Shown here piece by piece: positions 1-45,299 of a DNA stretch of 64,000 bases (positions are counted from its first letter, which is position 1; each line of letters begins with the position of its first letter). The stretch is taken from positions 372,001 through 436,000 of the forward strand of contig CAVNZM010000009.1 of NCBI GenBank assembly GCA_963693365.1, read 5' to 3'. The position numbers were made by a program, and so were the translations under genes. The DNA is from Amoebidium appalachense (Eukaryota; Ichthyosporea). The notes beneath the pieces were generated by a model, which had not been told where the DNA came from, did no database searches, and saw nothing but the letters and a program-made list of their open reading frames with translations.

Positions 1-584
1 GTGTGTGCATGGGTGTTTGTGCACGCGCGCGCACACGTGTGTGTGTCAATGCACATGCCTCGTGTCAATTGCTGCACACAACCCAGCAGTAGAAAAAGTA
101 AAAAATCAACAAAAATTGGGTTGCTAGTAACTCCCCTGGCAAAAGGGTACACAGGTGCACAGACACACACAGTGTTGAACAATAATGGACACCAATATGC
201 AAGCGGATTCGTGCAACATGCATTGGGTTGATTGGGTGTCAGAGAGCATTTTGGAGACAGGAATTGAATTAACAAAAATGTAAGACAAAGCTACAGGAGG
301 GACAGAAAGGGGGGGAGAAGGGGGGAGAGGGGGGAGGGGGGAAGAGAATGGGAGGGATATATACAAGAACAACGGATACATCGTGCAGTAAAAAGAGAGA
401 TATGAAACCGTGCTTATACAGGGTGTGTGTGTGTGTGTGTGTTGTGTGTGCGTGTGTGTGTGGTGTGTGCATGTGTGTGTGCGCGCGCGTGTGAGTGTGG
501 GCTCCCGCGCTCTCAGGGGCGTGTGTGCAGTGGGGGGGTGGGTGGGGCGGAGGGGGGACGATGGCATGGAAAGCAGACACCGAC
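1..584 (-). other. UGGT intron at the left edge
   Basis: The donor follows the DADQ codons at 585. The rest of the stretch contains GT/CA-rich sequence (420-500), a GA/poly-G stretch (300-350) and no open frame that continues the UGGT domain. The acceptor and the final exons must lie beyond base 1. Confidence 0.6.
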
Positions 585-27581
<26,997 letters not shown>

Positions 27582-28513
27582 CCTCCCTCTTGGGCTGCTC
27601 AGTGCAGCCGCGCAAGCACCCACGGTTGAGTGGTGGCGGTGTATGTTTGGTGCGACCGGCACCCAGTGGGCCAGGACGTTTAGTACCCAGGGAAAATGCT
27701 ATCTTAGGACTACTGAGTGATAGGGCAAAACGCTACTAGCTTAGACAGCATACACTTAGCTTTGCTAACGGTAGCCATAGAAAGAGGGCCCTCAACTGAA
27801 CCGTTGCGCATCGCCGAGTTCCCATGAAGAAGCACGAAAGAAACAAAAACAAATCCGGAATATTTTTGTTGCCACCGACGCTGATTGGCTGGCCGATTTA
27901 GGTGGCACCAATCAGATGCGAGACTGGCATGGGATGGGAATTTTGATAAACACACTGGAAGGATGCAAGGAGATGGCACTGTGATGTGTATTCAGATGGT
28001 ACTCATGTATGTGCTATCGTCGAACCCCTCGACAGGAGGGAAACGGAATATATGTACTATGCTTGTGTGTCCGTACATGTGTGTGTGTGGGTGGGTCACC
28101 GGGGTGTAGGCTGGTACATGGGTGTATATGTGCTGGTGTATACGTGTGTACGTGCAACATCAGATATGGTGTGTGTTACAGCTAGTGTTTGTTGTTGGTG
28201 GCACTGTGCACGTGTGTGTGTGTGGTGTGTGCGTGACGCTGTGTTCGTGATATCTTCCTGTTACCGTTTGGTACGGTATTATGTTTGCGTGTGCTCTGTA
28301 GGGGGTTAGAATACACAATATGCGAGCATATCGCTAAAACAAACAGGAAACAGACGCCGTTTTATTGCTCTTCGACATTCTAAAGTACAAGCCCATATAC
28401 AGCACATTGACAAAGGCGCCAGGCTCTGTGTCGTCTACATAAATAACATAACTTCCATGATCTCCCCCCCCCCCCCCTCTCCCACCCACCCACCCACACA
28501 CACACACACTCCT
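27582..28513. other. Spacer between bS18m 3' end and UGGT start
   Basis: About 930 bp separate the bS18m stop from the UGGT start codon, on the same strand. No coding exon is supported. Two oppositely oriented CCAAT boxes, ATTGG within GCTGATTGGCTGG near 27880 and CCAATCAG near 27909, lie about 300-330 bp upstream of the UGGT ATG. They are the most promoter-like words in the spacer. I see no clean TATA box and no canonical AATAAA close behind the bS18m stop. Confidence 0.45.
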
Positions 28514-33278
<4,765 letters not shown>

Positions 33279-34660
33279 GTTGGTGTTGACAAAGTGAAAA
33301 GGAGAGAGACAGGGGAAGACACGTGGCCAAACAAGGAACCAGTGTGGGCGTCCTACAGTTGATTGTATATTGGGCCCTAAACGCTGGGTAGACGTTATAC
33401 CCTAGGGCGTGCACCTGGCAGTCTAGCGCTACAATATGCACATCTGCTTTCTAGCGTGGTGATGATGTATGGTAGGGCCACCCGTGCATGTCTCTCGTCT
33501 CAGGTTTTTTTTACAACCTAGCTTCGGCTTCAACTCTTCAAGTCTAGACAAGCCTTCACGAACTGGACAGTGCGCGTGCGCCCGCGCCCCCTGTGACGAC
33601 TCATGTTCATCGATTCGGGTCCGAACGATTCGGGCAATTGGGTAGTTCGACCCGCAAAGAATGGAGGATCTCCAAGGGCGGCGAGGGTTAAAAAATAAAC
33701 AAAGCTGGCCAATCGGAAGGAACCATGCAAATTGTTTTTAGATCGTTTTATCCGGCCACCCGTGACCCGTCCAAATCTAAAAGGCTGGGTTTTGCCTCAG
33801 AGGTGTCCGGCTTTCCAATATATCTGTGGCTAAGGCTGCTCATCTAAAACATTTGAGAATTATATTCGGTAAGTCAATATGGGCTGTTGCTATAAAACCT
33901 CTGTTGTGACAAAAAAGAAAAAAAGCAACTGTACATAGGCTTCAAGGCCGTGTGACGCCGCCGGATCGGCTGCACGCGTGCAGCAATGGATGATTGGTTT
34001 AAAATGCATCCACTGGAATGTCACCATTGACCCCACCCTGTTGCTGAGGCGACAAATTTTTACCAGGCCAAAAAGTTTGGCAAAAACGACCGTAATAAGT
34101 ATAATAACACCGTAACCAAGACTGTACACGACAGAGTTAATTGGATATTTTTAAGATTTATTATATTTATTGGATTTTGTTCTAGGTCAATAAGACCTTC
34201 TTTCCTGTACATTCTAGTCATCATCTATTATTCTACTATGCATAGTACTCGAATTTAAATTTTGCGCCAGCTCCACACATTCAGTTTCAATAAACCCCTC
34301 ACGGTTCGAGGTGTAGGGAACGCCGTACTACAATCTCCCTAGTTGTCCTGTGTCTATTCACTGTGTTCGACGTTCACGCTGGCTAGCTAGCGCAGCTGGC
34401 TAAGCAAGCAGTAGCGCTGGGACCGCAAACAGCTGCCTTGCAAACAGAGTCGACTACGCAACAACTTCTCACTACTACAGTTGCATGATGGCCAACATAC
34501 AGTGAAGATTTTGCTCCAAGCCTAATGTTTGTTGTAGACTAGGCGCATATACATATGCAGCAGCTGTAACCCATACACAGGCCAGCCGACAGACATGTCC
34601 CTACCATCACGTTTAAATTTGGGCTCTATAGAGGACAAAAGTATTTTCTATCTCTAGTCG

Positions 34661-34727
34661 ATTCTTTATTTCTCCTTGTAGTCTTGATTTCTCCTTGTAG
34701 TCTTGATTTCTCCTTGTAGTCTTTATG
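34661..34727. repeat. 19-bp tandem repeat, about three copies
   Basis: The word CTTGATTTCTCCTTGTAGT and close variants occur three times head to tail, directly next to the left arm of the long inverted repeat. Confidence 0.8.
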
Positions 34728-34885
34728 GTGTCTCGTAGAGAAAGTAAACCCTGATATATAGTCACCACCCGACATCTATGTACGTGATCATGATATACCG
34801 CTGAGGGGATATTCCGAGCAAAACCCCCCCCCCCATACCTGAGACTGGTTCTCTTTGCCTCGAGTAAACAGCGTAAACCCCTCTT
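34720..34885 (-). repeat. Inverted-repeat copy, left (uninterrupted)
   Basis: This 165-bp stretch reappears in reverse complement at 41661-41777 plus 42340-42389, with only scattered differences. Shared words include CCTGATATATAGTCACC-type sequence, CGCTGAGGGGATATTCCGAG and the end word AAACAGCGTAAACCCCTCTT. The left copy is continuous, so it probably shows the uninterrupted form. No coding capacity is visible. Confidence 0.8.
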
Positions 34886-35100
34886 GCCTTTGAAGATATG
34901 TTTGCAGTACCCGCAGACGCCACCGACCTAGACGTAGCCTGCTAGCCTCCCTGCCCAGTTTTAACCTGCAGTAGTGACGGGGCGATCGGCGGGTTCAAAC
35001 TTGGTTCGTTGGGTGGCACCTGTTGAGGCATCGAGGGCTGTGCTTCAAGTTAGAACAAGTACGTGCTGCAACTCATCCTGTTTGAAATCAATTTATTATC

Positions 35101-35621
35101 ATGGCGGAACCAGGTCCTCAGCGTAGGAAATCACCTTCGGGGGTAGACGGTACAACCTCACAGCAACCGAAGCTGCAGTCACGAAACACGAGCCCGGCAC
35201 TAGTCCCCGAGCCTGGAGAGTCCTTAGGAGATGAGGAAGCATCGAAAGGGATTTGTAGCTGCCTGCCCTATGGCCTTAAGGACATAACACCGCCAGAGGA
35301 AGAGAAGGTCGACCCACTACCCCCCACCCAGTCAAATCTTTCAATACAGCGCGGTAGCACTAAGTATCGAATACTTGTGGGCGGCGGGCGAGATTCTTAT
35401 CATACCTTATCTGTTGGGGCAGGGTGTGCCTGTGGAAATAGCGGGGCTCGTGTGGGTCATTAACCCAGTGGTGGCCGTGTTCCTGTTGCCTTATTTGGGC
35501 TCGTCGAGTGATAACTGCACGAGCAGAATGGGAAGGCGGCGACCGTTCATCATAGCACTCGTTGCACTAAGGTATGTTTGTCGTTTTTTTTTTTGTTTTT
35601 TTTTTTTTGTTTTTTGTTTTT

Positions 35622-35662
<41 letters not shown>

Positions 35663-35805
35663 TTTTCCCCCCTTTTTCCACGCACTTCAAAGCATGATAG
35701 AGGCTAAAGCTTGGCAACTTTGTCTTTCACGCATGCCCGCAGTTCAACAATGGCGGGACGACCTAGTATTTTTGGAGAGGCAATTGCCTAATAAGCGCCC
35801 CCCCC

Positions 35806-35864
<59 letters not shown>

Positions 35865-38759
35865 GGGGGGGGGGGGGGTATGTATTCATATGGTGGTTTT
35901 TTTCTGTGTGTGTTCCCTCTGTGCACCTTGAGTGGCGGTTATGCGCTTTTCTTGCTAGGGAATGGAATGGCATGCAGTGCGCCAAGACCCCTACCACCCC
36001 CTCACACCCTCCCACCTGCAGTGTCGTCAGCATAGTGCTGCTGGTGCTGGCCACCGACCAGGCAGAGGGCTCATCCACAGGCACCATTGTCGTGTGTTTT
36101 CTGTCCTTTGCCCTGCTCGACGTGTGCCACAATGGTCTCCTGGGCCTCACACGAACACTGGTGGGTGACCTCTCCGGCAAATCCCCACACGACGTTGAAA
36201 AGGCCGAGGCGACATACACGGGACTGCAGTTGGCGGGGCGGTTGCTTGTTCTTGCGGCCGGCCTTCTTCCAATTGATTTCATGTTTCCCTATTTGGCCGG
36301 GTCGTACCAGCATGCACGTGGGCTGTTTGTGATTGGTGTTTTTCTTTTGATATTCACGACCCTAATCACGTGCATATCCGCAAAGGAGATCCCGTATTAT
36401 CCAACCAGAAAGGTGGTGGAGTTGGTGGTGCGGGTGCCTAAGGTCAAAGAATTAACCGACGATATTGTTACCGTTCATGACAGTTCGTGTAACATCAACC
36501 GCTTTAACGCTGCACAAAAAACACCCAACTCGAAACCCAAACAGCAAACGAAAAAATCACCACCCGGGGACGAAGGCGAATTTTTGTTTGCGCCCGAAAG
36601 CTACCCGGATGGCGGAAAGGGGATTAAATCCCCACGAACGCCCCTTTCGGGGGATATGTTTTTTGACGCCAACGAGAGGTCATACACGGACATGAACACC
36701 AGCGATGATTCATTGTACCACAGCGGGGATGAAGGGGAATATACTGCGCATCAGGAGACCATTAGGTTGGAGAGGCTCGAGAGGAGAATGGCCAGGGAGG
36801 AGGAGGAGAACAAGAAGTGGTGGCAGCTGCCAGGGGTAAGGCCTCGTACACGTGCATGCACATGTTGTTTGACGTGGCGTAAATGTGTGTGTGGGCAACA
36901 TAAACAGAGTTTCAGACCAATGTGGCACATTTTGGTTCGTTTAGTTGAAATGATTGACTTGGTTTATTAAGGGTGAGCTAACTGGGTTGAGGAATTGATA
37001 GGTCTCACTTTAGCCTGTCGTGCATCGAAAAACGTTTCCCAATCAGAACACTTTTCTCGTGCATTTGAACTCTTTCAAGGAATTGACCCCCCTTTGCTAA
37101 ATCTTGCAGGATCTGTGGGTGCTCCTTGCCGTGACCTTCATTGGTTGGGTGGCAAACTTGGCCCAGAATTTCTACTGGACGAGCTGGATCTCCCTAGACT
37201 CCAAGATCCCGGGCACCCCCCTTTACACGGCCTTCACCACCCTTTTTATTGACGCCATCTCTGGAATTCTTTCTCTCCCCTTGATTGTCCGTCTGGTATG
37301 AACCACTCCCCTTCTCCGTCCTCCCCCCCCCCCCCCCCTCCCCCCTCCCCCCTCCCTCCCTCCCTTCTGGAAATTTGAAAATATGGGCACCCAAACAGGA
37401 GTATATGGGCACCCAAACACACACTCACTCACGCACTCACTCACGCACGCACACACAGGCCTAGGCACACGCTCACTCACTAAAAAAAAGTCATGAAAAT
37501 TGAGGGTACAGACCACAGTCTGGCAAGGACACCCGGAAAAGAACGACTGCAAATGGACCCACTCTCCATATCCGGAGCAACACTTCATGGGCATGGCCGT
37601 CTGTCATTATACATTTGGTTTTCGTTCGTTGGATTCAAAGGTAATAGGCAAGGAAGCTGGGAAACACGGTGGGCGACCGGGCGGGTGTGTGTGTGTGTGG
37701 GAGGGGGGGGGGGGGGGGGGGGGGAGGGTAGGATTACCCGGCACACGCCTCTCAGCGTCAACAGCACGTCTGACATCTGTGTAGTGTCTCTGTGTTGTCC
37801 GCACCGTCCACCCACATGCACACACATACACACACAATTCACACTTTTCATGCCCAAACGACTTTCTTAACACATGTTTTGTTGCATGTACATCCTTTCG
37901 ATCCCACTACCCCCTTCTAACAAACATCTCTGTTCCAAACAGAATGAACTCGTTGGGGCCTTTACCGTTCTTATTGCAGCCGAAACCCTCTTCCTCCTAG
38001 CGCTAGTCATGACTCGTCTGGCCACGGATGTGTGGTGGGCGCAGTGTGTGCTTGCTGGCTTCATGGGAGCCTGCTATGCGGCGCACAGCAACAACCCCTA
38101 TGTGGTGTGTGAGGGCATCATGCGCAGGTCACAGAGCCCAGCACGAAGGGGTCTCTACAGTGGCCTGGTCAACGCAACACTCACCGCCGCACAGCTGCTG
38201 GTTGGAAGCCTGGCTGGGTAAATGCCCCCCCCCCCCCCCCCCCCCCCCCCCAACTTCCCCCCGCTGAGATAGGCCCGCACACATGAACACACGCATGCTA
38301 ACTCATATACACCCAAACAATAAGCCTCCTCTCGCCAGCGGTCTTTTGGCTGCATCTGCCCTTGTTAGACGTCGACACAACCCTACTCTGTATGCGCTCT
38401 TTGAGCCCAAGATGTCAACACAAACACAAAACCCTTTGCATTCCCCCCCCCCCCCCCCCCCCCCCCCCGCCACTTAAAGCAAAAATGCACGCCATACCAT
38501 GTCCCTCTCTCGACATGCCACTAACCCCATCCCCCCTCTCCCTCCCAGGCTGTGTGTCAAAGCTCTTGGCAACAGCACCAGCACATTCTTCTTTGTTCTG
38601 GGCCTGTCTGGGCTGGGCATGCTGGTGCTGGTGTGTGGGGTGCACTGCCTGGCAAGGAGGAGGGCACCCAGTGTGCAGGTGGAGTGGAAACACGTGGTGC
38701 AGCTGGATCACGAGGAGAGGAGGAAGGACAAGACACGCCTGCTGCATGCACAGTACTAG
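35101..38759 (+). CDS. SLC45: SLC45-type MFS sugar/H+ symporter, with an apparent frameshift in exon 1
   Basis: Six exons join in phase: 35101-35571, 36022-36835, 37110-37295, 37578-37640 (small, less certain), 37943-38217, 38549-38759 (TAG), about 672 aa. The family (animal SLC45, plant SUT) moves sucrose or other sugars with protons across membranes. Exon 1 encodes a hydrophilic N-tail, TM1 (IFQYSAVALSIEYLWAAGEI onward), TM2 and the signature RMGRRRPF. Exon 2 holds TM3-TM6 and a long acidic loop between the two halves. Exon 3 has TM7-TM8. Exon 5 includes NNPYVVCEG and RRGLYSG, which match the conserved NPY/RG region before the last helices. Exon 6 adds the final helix and a charged tail. 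Within exon 1 the frame of the N-tail and the frame of TM1 differ by one base; the switch must fall after the TAA near 35286, most simply in the C6 run 35320-35325. The gene stands alone between two minus-strand genes. Confidence 0.85.
35320..35325 (+). other. Frame switch in a six-C run, SLC45-like exon 1
   Basis: Upstream of this run the frame is the N-tail from the ATG at 35101. Downstream, TM1 and the GRRRP motif are read one base later. The downstream frame has a stop (TAA) near 35286 and no ATG before TM1, so the two parts cannot be independent. A one-base error or polymorphism in the C run is the simplest explanation. A 113-nt intron from GA|GTCC (about 35218) to CCCAG (35331) would also restore the frame, but its donor is poor. 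Confidence 0.7.
35590..35878 (+). repeat. T/G homopolymers and a C10-G56 junction in SLC45 intron 1
   Basis: A T-rich stretch (35585-35622) passes into a G run (35623-35660). Later, ten C (35798-35807) are followed at once by 56 G (35808-35863) and, after one A, 14 more G. This intron carries G on the sense strand, unlike most others. Confidence 0.9.
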
Positions 38760-38935
38760 GCACTGGTGGCGTGCAACTAGTACTAGATTAGGCGCAATGT
38801 AGCGAGCTAGCATGCACAGTGCCGATATTAGACTAGGCATTGGTAGCATGCACGGTGCTGGGCACTGGTAGTGTGCACAGCGCTGATTAGCACTGATTGC
38901 AAAGCAGCACTAGGCACTGGTAGGACGTGGTAGGA
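38740..38935 (+). repeat. Degenerate tandem repeat over the SLC45-like stop and 3' flank
   Basis: Variants of TAGGCACTGGTAG followed by a TGCACAG-like word recur about six times from the stop codon onward. The stop TAG itself lies inside the first unit. This is probably 3' UTR. Confidence 0.65.
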
Positions 38936-39012
38936 TGGTCACTGGTCATGTATGTACATAGTCTTAGGGTAGCCATTGTGGCCAAACGGGCAGCCTTGCT
39001 GGAAGAGCCTTT

Positions 39013-39043
<31 letters not shown>

Positions 39044-39779
39044 GGGGGGGGATAAATGCTCGAATGGGGAACTTTTGCAACGAGGAAGCACGATGCTTGC
39101 TTTTGTTTTCATTGTACTTACAATGACGTAGGAACCCCGTCAACGACCAGGTGAAAATACTGAGCAATGATGAATGCAGCATGTTTATCCCAATACAGCA
39201 ATCCCCCCCCCCCCCCCCCCCCCCTCTCCCATCACGTCACACACACGCCCACACATGCACTTTTTTCTTTTTATTGGCATTGTTACTGCTGTTGTAACTC
39301 CTGAATGTCTCTTACGATATCAATTGACTCAAGTATACTTTGGTATTCATGTTACCTTGAAGTAACATAGTTTTAATCTGATACAACGCAATGGGAAAAC
39401 CCCCGTGGTTCGCTCTGAGACTCCATGCCCGCTGGTGCTAAATTGCTGAATCAGCATAATCAGACCATCGCTTTCATTCGGATCACAATCACCTATTAGG
39501 TGTCTGCCTCATTAGGGAGAAGCTATATCTCAAAGCTAACTACATACTAAAAGGTCAATGTATTTCAACCGGCCATGCCATGTGTTAATGTATCATATCG
39601 TGGGGGGTGCTGTATGAGGTACCATTCCTGGGGGGCGCCATATGGAGAGGTGGTTGTGTGCCCTGGCCTCTTGTGGTTGTTCCCCTGTGGGCGGTATTGT
39701 GTTGGCACCCTCCTTTATAAATACGCGAAAGAACACCAACAAACAGCTACATCACATCACACACACACACACACACACA

Positions 39780-39780
<1 letters not shown>

Positions 39781-39869
<89 letters not shown>

Positions 39870-39873
39870 CTTT
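39781..39873 (+). repeat. (CT)n microsatellite
   Basis: A CA tract (39758-39781) passes into about 60 bp of pure CT dinucleotides, then interrupted CT and poly-C. Confidence 0.9.
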
Positions 39874-39896
39874 CCCCCCCCCCCCCCCCCCCCCCC

Positions 39897-40095
39897 GCGC
39901 TTTTTCTGTCACTCAATCTGTCTTAGCTCTCAATACTTCTCTCTCTCTCGTTACAATAATTTCCCCTCCCTCCTCCCCCCCGTCCCCCCCTCTCCCCCCC
40001 CCCCCCCCCCCCCGCTTTTTCTGTCACTCAATCTGTCTTAGCTCTCAATACTTCTCTCTCTCTAGTTAAAATAAATTTCCCCTCCCTCCCCCCCC
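39897..40095. repeat. Direct duplication of a block of about 80 bp
   Basis: The block starting GCTTTTTCTGTCACTCAATC and ending CCTCCCTCC occurs at 39898-39975 and again at 40014-40090. It differs by a few bases, and each copy is followed by poly-C. Confidence 0.85.
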
Positions 40096-40213
40096 CCCCC
40101 CCCTCCCCCCCCCTCTTCCCCCCCCCCCCCCCCCCCCCCCCGGGGCCCCCCCCACACACACAAACACGCACACGGGCACACCCAGATATCCACATGCTTT
40201 TGATAGTATACAC

Positions 40214-41542
<1,329 letters not shown>

Positions 41543-41660
41543 TTTCGACTCGAGAAACGCCTATGAGTGACCAGTCATGCGAGCTAAAATAAGTCCGCGG
41601 ACAGCGTAGGGAGTGCGAGCTGAGGCCTTGTATGTACACCGTTGTTAAAGTTCTAAATCA

Positions 41661-42389
41661 AAGAGGGGTTTACGCTGTTTACTCGAGGCAAAGAGAGACC
41701 AGTCTCAGGTATGGGGGGTTTTTGCTCGGAATATCCCCTCAGCGGTATATCATGATCACGTACATAGCTGTCGGGTGAGGTTTTATTTGTGGAATTTATT
41801 GACAAAAATATTTTTCTGGGTAAACACGTAGGATGGGTGTTCGGATCGACATAACCATGTAGGCTTCGTTTCGTGTTTCAGCAGTTCGCAGTTGGCTGCC
41901 CGCACACGGGCACCTATTAGCCAATCTAAACGTCAGATTCCACATATCACTAGACCGATTTTGATTGGCTCGGATCAGATTTCACATATCACTAGATCGA
42001 TTTTGAAGGCTCGGATCGGTAGGCTTAGGTATATAAGCACGACAGTTTTTAGCAGATCAGCAAGCTACAAACACATCTTCTGTGTTGAGCACCCACAGCC
42101 CTTACAGCTATATTTTCTTTTCACCCACCCACCTACACCCACACTCAACCCCCATTGATCCACACATACGTGCTGTTTTTTCACGGGGCGAAGACTTCCC
42201 CCGTTTTTTGGGAACAAGGACCTCACGGATCAATAATTGATGACTGAGGGCTTGCCGTGGTTTACAACTATTGCAGGTTCACTTTCGTCCAAAGGGATGT
42301 CCCCCTAGAGGCAACACACGTCCCGGAGTAGTTTTCATAGGTGATTATATATCAGGGTTTACTTTCTCTACGAGACACCATAAAGACTA
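41661..42389 (+). repeat. Inverted-repeat copy, right (interrupted by about 562 bp)
   Basis: 41661-41777 and 42340-42389 match the reverse complement of 34720-34885 and would be contiguous in it. The segment 41778-42339 has no counterpart on the left, so it is either an insertion here or a deletion there. The segment holds a 41-bp direct repeat (about 41934-42017) with the shared word CACATATCACTAGA. The repeated GTG at the junction makes the exact breakpoints ambiguous. Confidence 0.7.
41934..42017 (+). repeat. 41-bp tandem duplication
   Basis: Two units beginning CAGATT(C/T)CACATATCACTAGA and ending GGCTCGGAT lie head to tail, with a few differences. The first unit includes an ATTGGCT word. 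Confidence 0.8.
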
Positions 42390-42489
42390 AGAAAAATCAA
42401 TTAGTTGGGGTTCCCCGTTTTTTTTTTTAACACAAGGACAAGGCTCCATGCATTCTAAGACTTCTTCCCATATCAATCGGTGTGTCCTT

Positions 42490-42895
42490 TTAAATCTGAA
42501 AAATCCCGTTTATGAGGCTCCCGGAAATCCCCCGTAGTTTTTCGGACCTGGTTCGATAAAGTTGTGAAGCCGAGAAGGGAATGAACGGGACGGGGCGGGG
42601 AAGGAGGGGGGAGGGGGGAGGGGGGAGGGGGGGTTGGGTAGGTTGCTGGTGGTGAAAGTGGTTGAGGCGAGAAAGGGGGGGTTTTGGGGGGGAGGGGCGG
42701 GGGGGGTGTTCATACCCGCAGTTCATGTTTGGACCTGTGGCCGGCAGCCCACCGGCGCTGAAGTTGATGTTAAAGGCTGGAAATGCAGAGTCATTGGGGC
42801 CCATGTCCACCCCTGTGCACATGCAGACTGTGTGAGCAGGGGCACGAACCAAAAGCCTACAAACAGGGTGTGCGTATATGTTGGGGTGGGGGTTT

Positions 42896-42926
<31 letters not shown>

Positions 42927-44315
42927 GGGGGGGTGGAGGGGGGGGAGGGGGGGAGGGGGGCGGGGATATACATGAGGGACTCAGCCTGACGAAAGGATGA
43001 GGGTCGTAAGAGGGTAGGCCATAAGGAATGAGGGGAAGGGAACCCGGGGAGTGGGGAACGGGGGGAGAGGGGGGAGAGAAGGGGAGGAAGGGAGAAGGGG
43101 AGGGGGAAGGGGGGGGGGGGGGGGGAGGGAAGGGGAAGGGCGAAGGAGAGTGGGGCTGGTTATAAGTTGGAGAGGATAGGGGGTTACTTGTAGAAGGGGG
43201 ACATGTGTAAACACGTAGCAATAGAGGCAAGCGGTGGGGAGGTCCCAGTGTCAGGTGCTATTACCTCTATCTGTGGGGGGGAAGAAAGACCTACCGGCTT
43301 GAGGTCCAAACTGGCCGGGGTCTGAGAACTGAACAAATCTCTGCAAATTGCCGGGCACAAGGTACTGGGTTCTGTAATGAATAGGCATCAGCGTGTTAGA
43401 ACCCATCTGGTGTTAAACGTGGTTTCATCCTATCACTTAATGTACATATAGTGGGTTACGGTTTTAAGTATGTGTTTCTGTCCTAAAAGTTACAGAACTT
43501 TCTCCTTCCTCTCTAAATGCTGGGAGTGTCGCGGCGAGGTTCAATTGAAAGTGGGTGACACTTACCCGCTGTAAAGAACCCCCCTCCCCCCACCCTCCCC
43601 CTCCCCCCCCCCTCCCCCCGCATACACACACACACACACACTACACGCATCAACTACCTGCTCGGTCACAGACTGCGAGCGAAGGAATATGTTTGCCAAC
43701 GACCAAGTGAGATAGCAGGATTGCTTTTCCATTTATTAGCACGACCCTCTTTGTTTGTGGATTTTTCTGAAGGGCTGGTGCGAAAACTAGGTCTACTTTT
43801 TATAAAAAAGAAAATTATGTGGTAAGTTGCAGCTTTTTTCCTGGACAACTGAAAGGATTTAAGGGTTAAAATGGGTGGGAAGGTGGGTATGTATTGGTTG
43901 AGGAGGGTGTTGTTGGTTGGGGGGTTTTCGGGGGGCGGGGGGAGGGGGGGGAGAGGGGGGGGGGGGAGAGGTTAAACACCCGTAATGGTTGGTGTTGATG
44001 CCCATTCCCGCGGGTCCAGACATATCCCCAATGGCGGGGAATGCTTGCGTCATGCCACGCCCATTGTTGGTGTTGTTGCTGCCCACGCAGACACCTGCAA
44101 CCATTATGCACACTCAGTACTACCGCGGTATGTCTCAGCGGCTATGGGATAATTATCACTGACAACCGCCTGATCCATGCCACTATACTAAGTGGTGTTG
44201 CACTAGTAATGACCTCGGACGCGGGCGAGCACTATGCAGCAGTCCACGAGAAGCATGCAAACACACGCACCCGTTACAGTTGCACTATTGTGAAAAGTGT
44301 GTGTGTGTGTGTGTT

Positions 44316-44346
<31 letters not shown>

Positions 44347-45157
44347 CTTGCAGAGCTTGAGGGGGCTGATTTCAACAAGGGAGAGTGAGGGGAAGGGCAG
44401 CAGGTTGGGGGGGGGGGGGGGGGGTTAGATTTGGGAGGGAAAATTGAAGTTGGATGTCCAGGTAAGGAGATATGGGCACTCGTAGAACCAGAAGTAGCTA
44501 GTCTGGGCTGCACGCTGCCGAAGGGTCACACAGTGGGGTGGGTTTGGGCTGGGGAGAGAGGGGGGGGCCCGGGAGGGGGGGGGGGGGAGGGGAGAAGGAG
44601 GAGGGGAGGGGGGGGGGGGGGGGGGGGGGGGGGGCTGGGGTAGCAAGCATCACCTACCGGCTTGAAAGTCCAGCCCGGGCTGGCCAAACTGCATCTGACT
44701 GGGGTCGGGGAAAGAGGCAAATGACTGCATGCTGGTGGGCAAAAGAAAAGTTGCAGTGTGTTAGAACCTCCCCAGCATAGCATGGTGTTTGCACCGTTTC
44801 TAGTCACAGTGTGTGTATGTGCGCGTGTTTGTGTGCACGCACATGTGTGTGTTGGGGGGGGGGGGGGGGGGGGGGGAAGGGAGGTGGGGGGATTGAGAGG
44901 AGGAGGGTGGGGGGGAGGTGGGGGGGGTTGGGGGGATGTCTCAGGAGATTTTACACCAAAGGAAATTTCGCACTTCAACGGTTGTTCCTCTGGATTGTAT
45001 AGGAGAAGTCACCCAACCGTGTTCAAAATGGAGCTCTGCCAATCTCCTCTTTCAAATACTTTGGTCTGGTGAGGAGGTTGTTTGTGTTCTGTTGGGTTTC
45101 AGAGCTGCTCTATGCCGAATATCGTCACAAAGTCGCCCCAGCTCCCATTCGCATTAA

Positions 45158-45202
<45 letters not shown>

Positions 45203-45264
45203 ACCTCCCCCCCCCCCCCTCCCCCCTCGGAGTCCCCCCCCCCCCCCCTCGCCCTTCCCCCCCC

Positions 45265-45299
<35 letters not shown>

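Larger units (their letters stand above)
33279..35100. promoter_or_regulatory. Divergent intergenic region between bS18m and SLC45-like gene
   Basis: The two genes are transcribed away from each other across 1.8 kb that lacks the poly-C and GT tracts filling the introns. A CCAAT word lies near 33692 (GGCCAATCGG). The right part carries a threefold 19-bp tandem repeat (34661-34727) and one arm of an inverted repeat (34720-34885). No open frame with family resemblance was found here. Promoter function is inferred from position only. Confidence 0.4.
38760..40213. other. Region downstream of SLC45-like gene
   Basis: The stretch holds the degenerate repeat just after the stop, poly-G (39030-39051), AT-richer unique DNA (39060-39740), a CA/CT tract (39760-39870) and a duplicated 115-bp block (39897-40095). 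No exon is supported. The 3' ends of the SLC45-like gene and the unknown minus-strand gene face each other here. Confidence 0.5.
41543..42489. other. Intergenic region with interrupted inverted-repeat copy
   Basis: This spacer lies between the unknown minus-strand gene (start 41542) and the 3' end of the repeat-exon gene (42490). It carries both parts of the right inverted-repeat copy (41661-41777 and 42340-42389) and the 562-bp segment between them. A TATA-like word (GGTATATAAGC, near 42027) lies in the inserted part. No coding exon is supported. Confidence 0.55.

Noticed and set aside
28380-28480. Polyadenylation signal of bS18m
   Set aside because: I looked for AATAAA/ATTAAA downstream of the stop on the minus strand and saw no clear signal, so none is called.
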